From contig JAUSEJ010000375.1 of the NCBI GenBank assembly GCA_030650265.1, positions 1 to 5,561 of the forward strand: 5,561 nt of DNA. Reading direction: 5' to 3'. The position numbers and the translations under genes were made by a program. Positions 1 through 5,197 of the stretch are shown piece by piece (the first letter of the stretch is position 1; every line of letters starts with the position of its first letter). Source of the stretch: Dehalococcoidia bacterium (GTDB lineage: Bacteria > Chloroflexota > Dehalococcoidia > JACPQF01). The notes beneath the pieces were generated by a model. That model was not told where the DNA came from and searched no databases. It worked only from the letters and a program-made list of their open reading frames with translations.

Positions 1-178
1 AGTGGCGACGAAAGCGAGGGCTGTCCGGCAGACGAGTGGCCTTGTCCTTCACGCTGAGACTCACCGTGAAATTGGGATCATCCCCGGCATTAGCGAAGAA
101 GTCGATGAGCCTTCTAACGTATGTGTAGGTTCCTGCCTGCCTATAGAAGAAATGCCGTGCGTCGATCCCGACTCGCAT
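1..178 (-). CDS. GT4-type glycosyltransferase, N-terminal fragment (cut by window edge)
   Basis: Reading the minus strand from the ATG at 178-176 gives 59 open codons with no stop before the window edge, so only the N-terminus is visible. The protein opens MRVGIDARHFFYRQAGTYTY, followed by VRRLIDFF. This is the classic first strand, glycine loop and first helix of the N-terminal Rossmann domain of GT-B fold family 4 glycosyltransferases, where MRIGIDAR...GI..Y...L is common. Such enzymes move a sugar from a nucleotide-sugar donor onto a glycan or lipid acceptor on the cytoplasmic side of the membrane. The ATG shares one base with the TAA stop of the upstream glycosyltransferase (TAATG), and no strong Shine-Dalgarno lies close by, so translation is probably coupled. 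The donor-binding domain is outside the window, so sugar specificity cannot be judged. The family call is fairly secure; the gene is not pinned further. Confidence 0.8.
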   Translation of the reverse strand, partial: MRVGIDARHFFYRQAGTYTYVRRLIDFFANAGDDPNFTVSLSVKDKATRLPDSPRFRRH

Positions 179-1446
179 TATCTTGCGCTGCCTTCGCGCG
201 CCTGCTGTCGCCAAACTGCCTCCAGCCTGGGCGCAATTATTCGCCAATCATACAGGGAGGTTGATCTCTTTCTTGCCTTAGCCGCCAAGGTCCTGGCCAA
301 ATCCCTGTCTTTGACGAGGCGAACCACCCTGGCGGCATAGTCCGACGGCAGTTCGGCCAAAAGAAGGTGCTCGCCATCGACCACGTCGATGCCCTCGGCG
401 CCCATTCTTGTGCTTACCACGGGAACACCGCAGGCCATCGCCTCCAACACCTTGAAGCGCACCCCGCCGCCAATGCGCATGGGAACGACGTAGACGGAAG
501 CCCGGTGCATATAAGGGCGAACGTCTTCTACCCCGCCCACGATGTCAACGTTCCTGCCGGCGGCTTCCCGTAGGGACTTTGTCGGGTGACGCCCCACGAT
601 CTGGAGGCGCGCCCGGGGAAGTTCCCGCAACACAAGGGGGAAGACTTCCTTACAGAACCAGATCATCGCATCTACGTTGGGACGATAGTCCATCGTACCG
701 ATAAAGACAAGCGAAGGATCGGCACCAGGGGCCTCCGGGCTCGCTTGGTCATCAACCTGACCGATAGGTTGAAAGAACTCACAGTCGATGCCGTTGGATA
801 CCACTGCCACCTGAAGCGCTGGATCGAGGGATAGAATGGTCTTCTTGTCGTCCGCTGACACGGCCGTAACCGCCGATGCTTTCCGGCAGGCCTGCCGCTC
901 GTAGCTTCGGAGTTTTCGCCACTGAACAAGGCTGTAGAAAGCCCCGGGCCATTTGATAACAGATCGCAGGTCGTTCTCAAAGGCCCGCCGCTGGAGTAGA
1001 TACTCGGCATTGTGTTCGTCGAAGATGACAACCGGTGGGGGTCGCGAGCCACCGAGAATGAGGTCCATATATGGCGCCATCTCGATTCCCTCGACCTGCA
1101 CAAGGTCGAACCTTTCCCGGTCCAGAAGCCATGCCAACTTATCCGAAAACTCCCGGGACCGGAGCCGGAGCGCCATGTCAGGCAATGGATCGAGTAAAGT
1201 GGAAATAAGCCGCTGAAATTTCGACCGTCCTGGCGGGGCAGGCACCTCATGGACTGATTGACATAACGAACGCAATGGGCTATCAGAGGCTATCTGCTGC
1301 CCCGGTTCGATGAAGGTTAGCAGGTGGATCTCGTGCGCCGGCGTCATACCCCGAAGGAGGTTGAAGTTACGAAGACTCGTCCCTTTGTCGGGGGGAAATG
1401 GCGATTGAGGGGTAATAAACAGAGCCTTCAAGCTATCGTCCGGCAA
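178..1446 (-). CDS. GT4 family glycosyltransferase (GT-B fold)
   Basis: A 422-residue cytosolic or membrane-associated sugar transferase, a full-length size for the family. The N-terminal acceptor domain (about 7-215) opens with ALFITPQSPFPPDKGTSLRN, a pattern typical of GT4 enzymes from capsule and exopolysaccharide loci, and contains DEHN at 143-146. The donor domain (about 246-400) has GTMDYRPNVDA at 250-260, which resembles the PEP-CTERM/EpsH-associated sugar transferases. It also has the nucleotide-sugar phosphate loop GGGVRFKVLEAMACG at 326-340, with R330, K332 and E335. The first Glu of the usual EX7E motif is Gly here (position 327), as in several GT4 subfamilies, so I do not read it as inactivation. 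No signal peptide or membrane segment is evident. The start is TTG at 1446, overlapping the lipoprotein gene by 14 bp and preceded by AAAGGT; TTG at 1431 is the alternative. It sits between a lipoprotein gene and a second glycosyltransferase, which suggests surface glycan synthesis. The exact sugar is unknown. Confidence 0.93.
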   Translation of the reverse strand: MPDDSLKALFITPQSPFPPDKGTSLRNFNLLRGMTPAHEIHLLTFIEPGQQIASDSPLRSLCQSVHEVPAPPGRSKFQRLISTLLDPLPDMALRLRSREFSDKLAWLLDRERFDLVQVEGIEMAPYMDLILGGSRPPPVVIFDEHNAEYLLQRRAFENDLRSVIKWPGAFYSLVQWRKLRSYERQACRKASAVTAVSADDKKTILSLDPALQVAVVSNGIDCEFFQPIGQVDDQASPEAPGADPSLVFIGTMDYRPNVDAMIWFCKEVFPLVLRELPRARLQIVGRHPTKSLREAAGRNVDIVGGVEDVRPYMHRASVYVVPMRIGGGVRFKVLEAMACGVPVVSTRMGAEGIDVVDGEHLLLAELPSDYAARVVRLVKDRDLARTLAAKARKRSTSLYDWRIIAPRLEAVWRQQAREGSAR

Positions 1447-1918
1447 GAGTTACCTTTATGCTCACCAGATCTCTGGTGCTGCCGTCCTTGGGGCTAATGG
1501 AGTATACCTCTATCGTTCCTGCTTGAGCGGTTATTGGCTGGGTGAAGGCGATGTCGGCGCTGAATGGTCCACGCAAGGGAGCGCCGGCGCCGGCCTGTGT
1601 GTGTCCCTGAGCCAGAACTTTGCCTGCCGCGTCCTTCACCGCCAGCGATACCGTCCCCTCGAAGACCTGGGCAGAGCCGGCGATGTGCACAGGACTCTTC
1701 ACCAACAGTCCGGCGATGGGGGCAGTAACCACGATGAATGGCGCGGGTTGAGGAGTCGTGGTTGCCTTAGGCGCCGGAACGCCAGGGATTATTGAAATGG
1801 GGCCAACTGTCGCCTTAGGCGCCGGCTTGGCTGCACCAGACGAGGCAACGCAGGCAGACAGCGTCACAAGGGCACAAATGGGAACCAAGGCTAGCGCCCT
1901 GCGTAGTCTATGCAACAT
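1433..1918 (-). CDS. Gmad2 immunoglobulin-like domain lipoprotein
   Basis: A 161-residue predicted lipoprotein. Residues 1-22 are a type II signal peptide: positive charges at R4, R6 and R7, a hydrophobic core, and the lipobox LSAC with lipidated Cys23. A low-complexity Pro/Ala/Thr/Lys linker (about 24-60) follows. Residues about 61-159 form a beta-rich domain with the Gmad2 pattern: TAPIAGLLVKSPVHIAG, then VFEGTVSLAVKDAAGKVLA (85-103), GPFSADIAF, and an EVYSISPKDG end. Gmad2 is an immunoglobulin-like fold found with the GerMN domain in spore-germination-type lipoproteins and alone in many envelope proteins; it has no known enzyme activity and probably binds a protein or glycan outside the membrane. 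GerMN is absent here. The ATG has an excellent AGGAGAA 6 nt upstream. A near-consensus promoter lies about 110 bp upstream, and the 3' end overlaps a glycosyltransferase gene, so it probably leads that operon. The domain call is confident; the role is inferred. Confidence 0.88.
   Translation of the reverse strand: MLHRLRRALALVPICALVTLSACVASSGAAKPAPKATVGPISIIPGVPAPKATTTPQPAPFIVVTAPIAGLLVKSPVHIAGSAQVFEGTVSLAVKDAAGKVLAQGHTQAGAGAPLRGPFSADIAFTQPITAQAGTIEVYSISPKDGSTRDLVSIKVTLAGR
1452..1457 (-). promoter_or_regulatory. Ribosome binding site supporting the TTG start of the glycosyltransferase
   Basis: On the minus strand AAAGGT lies 5 nt upstream of TTG at 1446-1444, inside the 3' end of the lipoprotein gene. 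The next in-frame TTG (1431-1429) has only a weak GGA upstream. This favours the longer protein and the 14-bp overlap, although the shorter start would begin closer to the conserved ALFITP strand. Confidence 0.5.
1764..1825. repeat. 14-bp direct repeat within the lipoprotein linker
   Basis: GCCTTAGGCGCCGG occurs exactly at 1764-1777 and 1812-1825. The 48-bp offset is 16 codons, so both copies are in frame and encode PAPKA on the minus strand (residues about 32-36 and 48-52, each followed by Thr). It looks like a small internal duplication in the flexible linker between the lipid anchor and the Gmad2 domain. Such repeats can change linker length by slippage or recombination. Confidence 0.75.
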
Positions 1919-1924
1919 ATAGGG

Positions 1925-1946
1925 TTCTCCTCACGAGGTAGCTACC
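1925..1946 (-). promoter_or_regulatory. Shine-Dalgarno of the lipoprotein gene with overlapping inverted repeats
   Basis: On the minus strand the Shine-Dalgarno AGGAGAA occupies 1931-1925, 6 nt before the ATG. Just upstream are two short inverted repeats that share two bases: the perfect palindrome GGTAGCTACC at 1937-1946 and CCTC-GT-GAGG at 1929-1938. The second takes in part of the Shine-Dalgarno. In RNA only one could form at a time, and the second would partly hide the ribosome site. The inverted repeats are seen directly; a regulatory role is speculation, since both stems are short with very tight loops. The 10-bp palindrome could instead be a protein binding site. Confidence 0.4.
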
Positions 1947-2024
1947 AGTCATGTGAATAGAAAGACAGCCAACTTGTTGTAATCAGTTTTCAGCACTTTG
2001 GTTATGCAACGAAGACCCCGGCTG

Positions 2025-2053
2025 ATTATGGCAAGAACGATATGAGATGTCAA
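2025..2053 (-). promoter_or_regulatory. Sigma-70-type promoter for the lipoprotein/glycosyltransferase operon
   Basis: On the minus strand TTGACA (2053-2048) and CATAAT (2030-2025) are separated by exactly 17 nt. This is a perfect -35 and a five-of-six -10 with ideal spacing, in the 160-bp gap between the CaiB-family gene and the lipoprotein gene. Transcription would begin near 2018 and give an untranslated leader of about 100 nt before the ATG at 1918. No convincing intrinsic terminator for the upstream gene is visible in this gap. Confidence 0.75.
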
Positions 2054-2078
2054 GTCCGGTATTGATGTCTGTCGCCGG

Positions 2079-3272
2079 TTATATCGCTCCCTGTTCCCGC
2101 AGCGCTTGAATATCGCCGGCAGCATAGCCCAGGTTAGAGAGAATCGCATCGGTATGCTCACCGCGGGCCGGTGTGAAGCAGCGAATAGAGCCCGGGGTGT
2201 CCGACATTTTGATCGAAATGCCTACTTGCTTCACTTTGCCCAGGGTCGGATGGTCTATCTCTGTAATCATTTGTCTGGCCTGCACCTGCGGATCCTGAAC
2301 AACCTCGTCGATTGCCAGAACCGGGGCGATGCAGTTGTCGAACTGGCGCAAATAGGCGAACCAGTCATCCCTCGTCCTCGTCTTGAAGGTCTCCCGGAAG
2401 AAGGCAAAGATCTCCTCTTGCTTCTCGGGATTGGCCTGAACCTGAACGAGATCTTCACGTCCGAGGGCTTTGCACAACTCGGAGAAGAGCCAGGGCTCAA
2501 TAGAGCCGATGGAGATGTACTTACCATCTTTGGTCTCGTAGACGTCGTAATAAGGGGCGCCACCGGAAAGAGTTGTCTCGCCGCGTGTTGGCGTCTCTCC
2601 CGACATCAGGTATCTGGCGAAGTCCCAGGTCATGAGAGACATAACACAATCGGTCAAAGACACATCGACATACTGACCCACTCCCGTGCGTTGGCGGGCC
2701 AGGAGCGCCGCCAGAATGCCCATCACGGCGTGCATTGCGCCGCCGCCAAAATCGGCCAGGTAGTTCTGAGGAATGGCGGGCGGTCCACCTTTGCGGCCAA
2801 TCATGCTAAGAGCGCCGGCAATGCTGAGGTAATTGATATCGTGGCCGGCAAGCTTGTTGTAGGGTCCGGTTTGACCAAAGCCTGAGATCGAGCAGCAGAT
2901 TATCGCCGGGTTGATCTCTTTCAAGGTGGCATAGTCAACTCCCAACCTGATGCTCACGCCAGGTCTGAATCCATCCAAGACCACATCAGCCGTCTTCACT
3001 AGATCGTAGAATATCTTGCGCGCCGCTTCGTTCTTCAGGTTGAGGGTAATGCTCCGTTTGTTGCGGCCATGCGCGTCGTAAGCCAGGCCCCGCTCATCGG
3101 TTGGCCTAGCCGTCGGCTTTTCTCCCACCCGTCTACTACTACCACCGCTGACGAGTGGCTCTTGGATTCTGACAACATCGGCTCCCAGGTCGCCGAGGAG
3201 CATCGTGCAATAAGGCCCGGGCCCCTGCCAGGTCAAGTCCAGAATGCGAGTACCTTCGAGAGCCAGTGTCAT
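2079..3272 (-). CDS. CaiB/BaiF family enzyme, alpha-methylacyl-CoA racemase-like
   Basis: A 397-residue cytosolic CoA-dependent enzyme of the class III CoA-transferase (CaiB/BaiF) fold. It starts with LEGTRILDLTWQGPGPYCTM and LGDLGADVVRIQ, and has RNKRSITLNLK (70-80), DGFRPGV (100-106), GFGQTGPY (131-138) and TGVGQYVDVSLTD (196-208). It carries the racemase set: AGHDINY with H144, LADFGGG with D174, and SIGSIEP with E259. Their spacings (30 and 85 residues) match His126, Asp156 and Glu241 of the M. tuberculosis racemase MCR as I remember them. This favours 2-methylacyl-CoA epimerization over CoA transfer, but a CoA-transferase role with D174 as the acyl-carrying Asp cannot be excluded. Relative to MCR about 18 extra residues precede H144, probably the polar stretch at 41-68. 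The ATG is backed by a perfect AGGAGG 6 nt upstream, and the protein ends REQGAI, as is common in the family. It appears to be its own transcription unit. Confidence 0.9.
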   Translation of the reverse strand: MTLALEGTRILDLTWQGPGPYCTMLLGDLGADVVRIQEPLVSGGSSRRVGEKPTARPTDERGLAYDAHGRNKRSITLNLKNEAARKIFYDLVKTADVVLDGFRPGVSIRLGVDYATLKEINPAIICCSISGFGQTGPYNKLAGHDINYLSIAGALSMIGRKGGPPAIPQNYLADFGGGAMHAVMGILAALLARQRTGVGQYVDVSLTDCVMSLMTWDFARYLMSGETPTRGETTLSGGAPYYDVYETKDGKYISIGSIEPWLFSELCKALGREDLVQVQANPEKQEEIFAFFRETFKTRTRDDWFAYLRQFDNCIAPVLAIDEVVQDPQVQARQMITEIDHPTLGKVKQVGISIKMSDTPGSIRCFTPARGEHTDAILSNLGYAAGDIQALREQGAI

Positions 3273-3320
3273 AGGTTTCCTCCTAGCCAGATTTGAGAGG
3301 CGCCCGGGCTGAACGATCTC

Positions 3321-3350
3321 ATGTTAGCATCTATTCCCCGCCTCAGTCAA
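3321..3350 (-). promoter_or_regulatory. Probable promoter of the CaiB-family gene
   Basis: On the minus strand TTGACT (3350-3345) and TAACAT (3326-3321) are separated by 18 nt in the 87-bp gap between the phosphate transporter stop and the CaiB-family start. The -35 matches five of six bases and the -10 only four of six. A transcript would start near 3313 with a leader of about 40 nt. Read-through from the transporter gene is also possible, because no intrinsic terminator is visible. Confidence 0.45.
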
Positions 3351-3359
3351 CAGACGGTT

Positions 3360-4355
3360 CTAGCCTATGACGAAGTGAAGAATCTCGGCGAAGACGAAGG
3401 CCATGCCGATGCAGGCGGGAATGGTGATAATCCAGGCAGCGAGAATGTTCCAGGCCACACCCCAGCGCACAGCCGACAAACGCTTGGAGGCGCCTACGCC
3501 CATGATGGTAGAGCTAATGACATGGGTAGTGCTGAGGGGAAAGCCCAGTCGCGAGGCTGTTTCGATTACAATGGCCGCTGACGTCTCGGCGGCGAACCCG
3601 TGAATAGGCCGCAACTGAACGATCTTCGTGCCCATAGTCCGGATGATGCGCCAGCCACCCACCGCTGTGCCCAGGCCCATGGCGAGGGCCGAGAGTAGAA
3701 TTACCCATAGCGGCACCTCGAAGGTGGTCCAACCGTGGTAGCTTACCAGGGCCAAGGTAATGATGCCCATGGTCTTCTGGGCATCGTTGGTTCCATGGCT
3801 GAAGCCCATGAAGGCCGCCGAACCGATCTGAAGGAAGCGGAACAAATTGGCGACTGAGGCCGGGCTGCTCCGGTGAAACAGCCACAACAAGCCGGTCATC
3901 AGGGCGCCGGAGAAGACGAACCCGACAACCGGCGAGGCGATGAGGATCACGAAGATCTTGAGTATACCATCCCAGAGCAAAGCGCCGGTTCCGGCGGTAA
4001 CCAGTGACGCGCCGATCACGCCGCCGATTATGGCGTGGCTCGAACTGCTCGGAATAGCATAGTACCAGGTAATGAGGTTCCAGATGATGGCTGCCAGAAG
4101 CCCGGCGATCACGGTTACCTGCGTTACCGACGTTGGAGCGACGATGCCGCTCCCGATCGTCTTGGCGACCGCCGTACCGCTCACCGCACCGACGACGTTC
4201 AAAATGGCAGACATGCCAATGGCTGCCCTTGGTGAAAGGACATGCGTCGAAACAGAGGTAGCAATGGCGTTGGCAGTATCGTGGAAACCGTTGATAAAAT
4301 CGAATGCCAGGGCAAGGATTACGACGATAACCAGTAATATGAGAGGGTCAAGCAT
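3360..4355 (-). CDS. PiT family inorganic phosphate transporter
   Basis: A 331-residue polytopic inner-membrane protein of the PiT/PHO4 family, which imports phosphate (often as a metal-phosphate complex) using an ion gradient. It shows the inverted-repeat architecture of the family. The N-terminal signature is FDFINGFHDTANAIAT (18-33) and its partner in the second half is GFSHGTNDAQKTMG (184-197). Two further paired loops are IPSSSSHAIIGGVIGA (101-116) and PLSTTHVISSTIMGVG (273-288). Many long hydrophobic stretches indicate roughly eight to ten membrane segments. At 331 residues it is the short bacterial/archaeal form without the large central loop of E. coli PitA (about 500 residues). The ATG lies inside the last codons of the DUF47 gene (8-bp overlap) with GGAGGG about 14 nt upstream, so it is likely translated by coupling. 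The DUF47-PiT pairing supports a phosphate function; other anions such as sulfate are a lesser possibility. Confidence 0.95.
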   Translation of the reverse strand: MLDPLILLVIVVILALAFDFINGFHDTANAIATSVSTHVLSPRAAIGMSAILNVVGAVSGTAVAKTIGSGIVAPTSVTQVTVIAGLLAAIIWNLITWYYAIPSSSSHAIIGGVIGASLVTAGTGALLWDGILKIFVILIASPVVGFVFSGALMTGLLWLFHRSSPASVANLFRFLQIGSAAFMGFSHGTNDAQKTMGIITLALVSYHGWTTFEVPLWVILLSALAMGLGTAVGGWRIIRTMGTKIVQLRPIHGFAAETSAAIVIETASRLGFPLSTTHVISSTIMGVGASKRLSAVRWGVAWNILAAWIITIPACIGMAFVFAEILHFVIG

Positions 4356-4983
4356 GCTTGAGTACTACGCCCTCCAGAACGTTGGCAATGTCCTCACCGC
4401 GATCCGTGGCGCTCTCGAGTTGCTCGTAGACTTCACGCCATTTGATGGCCTCGACCAGAGTCTCCACGTCGGAGCATTTGTCGAACAACTCCGCGAGCGC
4501 CCTTCTCATGATGTCGTCTGCCTCGTTCTCCAGTCGATTGATCTCGATGCAGTGTTCGAGAACTCCCATGAGCAGCTTCTTGGTGCGCAGCTTATGCATG
4601 GCCTTGTTGACTTCTTCGGCTACCCCAACCACTCTCAGAGCAAGCTCTCTCGCGGCGGGCGTTGTACGTCGCACCTTGTAGATGGCCATCATGTCGGCTG
4701 CCGATTCGATGAAGTCGACCACGTCATCAAGGGAATTGGCGATTAGGGCGATGTCCTCGCGGTCGAGGGGGGTGACGAAAGTCTTGTGAAGCTGAGCGAA
4801 GATCTTGTGGGTGATGCCGTCCCCGACGTGCTCCAGGTCGGTAAGGCGCTTGACTTTGTTATCCACGTCCTCGAATTCGTCGATCAGGTCGAGAAGAGCA
4901 ACAGCGGCTTCAAGGAGATTCTTGCTACCTTCCTCGAACATATCATAGAACTTCTCTTCCCTCGGAATCAGTCTCAAGCGCAA
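4348..4983 (-). CDS. DUF47 (PhoU-like) phosphate transport accessory protein
   Basis: A 211-residue, highly charged, all-helical cytosolic protein of the DUF47/TIGR00153 family, related to PhoU. It forms two three-helix bundles. Features include FEEGSKNLLEAA near the N-terminus, the metal-ligand type motif EHVGDGITH (51-59, E51 and D55), FVTPLDREDI (69-78), a second-half counterpart ENEADDIMR (152-160, E152 and D156), and TDRGEDIANVLEGVVLK at 193-209. The two ExxxD motifs match the metal-cluster sites known in PhoU-like proteins. Proteins of this family are commonly encoded directly before a PiT transporter and are thought to control its activity. Here the genes overlap by 8 bp with DUF47 first, so they must be co-transcribed. 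The start is TTG at 4983: an in-frame TAG immediately precedes it, so no longer protein is possible, and GGAGG lies 11 nt upstream. A nearby in-frame TTG at 4977 is less well placed. Confidence 0.93.
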   Translation of the reverse strand: MRLRLIPREEKFYDMFEEGSKNLLEAAVALLDLIDEFEDVDNKVKRLTDLEHVGDGITHKIFAQLHKTFVTPLDREDIALIANSLDDVVDFIESAADMMAIYKVRRTTPAARELALRVVGVAEEVNKAMHKLRTKKLLMGVLEHCIEINRLENEADDIMRRALAELFDKCSDVETLVEAIKWREVYEQLESATDRGEDIANVLEGVVLKHA

Positions 4984-4994
4984 CTAGACGGCTA

Positions 4995-4999
4995 CCTCC
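4995..4999 (-). promoter_or_regulatory. Shine-Dalgarno for the DUF47 TTG start
   Basis: GGAGG on the minus strand lies 11 nt upstream of TTG at 4983, slightly longer than ideal. Because TAG directly precedes that TTG in frame, this site together with the stop fixes the start at 4983, with 4977 as the only close alternative. The combination of a non-ATG start and long spacing suggests modest translation. Confidence 0.6.
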
Positions 5000-5017
5000 G
5001 CAAAATTATCTATTGTA

Positions 5018-5047
5018 ATCTTACCACACAAATCCCGATCCTTTCAA
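5018..5047 (-). promoter_or_regulatory. Possible extended -10 promoter of the DUF47-PiT operon
   Basis: On the minus strand TTGAAA (5047-5042) and TAAGAT (5023-5018) are 18 nt apart, and TGG directly before the -10 makes an extended -10 element. The -10 itself matches only four of six. Transcription would begin near 5010, leaving a short leader that includes the GGAGG site. I see no clear PHO box (spaced CTGTCAT-like repeats) upstream, so phosphate control through PhoB cannot be claimed. Confidence 0.4.
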
Positions 5048-5060
5048 CCAGAACGGGAGA

Positions 5061-5072
5061 TTTGCCGGCAAA
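5061..5072. promoter_or_regulatory. 12-bp perfect palindrome TTTGCCGGCAAA
   Basis: A perfect inverted repeat centred between the divergent DUF47-PiT and Uma2 promoters. It lies 14 nt upstream of the -35 of the DUF47 promoter. There is no T-run, so it is not an intrinsic terminator. Its position suits an operator for a dimeric regulator, but no regulator gene is in the window and the site is seen once, so the role is unproven. Confidence 0.35.
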
Positions 5073-5106
5073 ATGTGAAAAACTACTCAACAGCAAGCCT
5101 GCAGCC

Positions 5107-5116
5107 AACGGCCGTT
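5107..5116. promoter_or_regulatory. 10-bp perfect palindrome AACGGCCGTT upstream of the Uma2 promoter
   Basis: A perfect 10-bp inverted repeat whose right end is 22 nt before the -35 of the Uma2 promoter. An operator or activator site is possible from position. At 10 bp in GC-rich DNA it could also be chance. Confidence 0.25.
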
Positions 5117-5138
5117 CGTTCACTCAGCCAATAATCTG

Positions 5139-5167
5139 TTGACACTACGCCGGCTCCAATCTATACT
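5139..5167 (+). promoter_or_regulatory. Near-consensus sigma-70 promoter for the Uma2 gene
   Basis: TTGACA (5139-5144) and TATACT (5162-5167) are separated by exactly 17 nt: a perfect -35, a five-of-six -10 and ideal spacing. The predicted transcript starts near 5174, about 24 nt before the ATG, and contains the AGGAG ribosome site. This is one of the two strongest promoters in the window and indicates that the Uma2 gene is probably expressed independently of its neighbours. Confidence 0.78.
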
Positions 5168-5197
5168 TGATGTGTATTTGATGCTAGGAGACCGGCA

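Noticed and set aside
2..340. Plus-strand open frame at the left edge
   Set aside because: The minus strand of the same stretch encodes the glycosyltransferase C-terminus and the start of a second glycosyltransferase, which explains the open frame.
2106..2885. Long plus-strand open frame (259 codons) opposite the CaiB-family gene
   Set aside because: It is antisense to a gene with a clear family match, catalytic residues and a perfect Shine-Dalgarno. Its own translation shows no recognisable domain and has no good ribosome site.
3273..3359. GCCCGGGC inverted repeat (3302-3309) as a terminator of the phosphate operon
   Set aside because: The stem is only 4 bp with no loop and no following T-run, and it lies downstream of the proposed CaiB promoter. 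Nothing here meets the pattern of an intrinsic terminator.
4072..4746. Plus-strand open frame (224 codons) spanning the PiT/DUF47 junction
   Set aside because: It is antisense to two well supported genes and matches no family I recognise; its length is explained by codon bias on the opposite strand.
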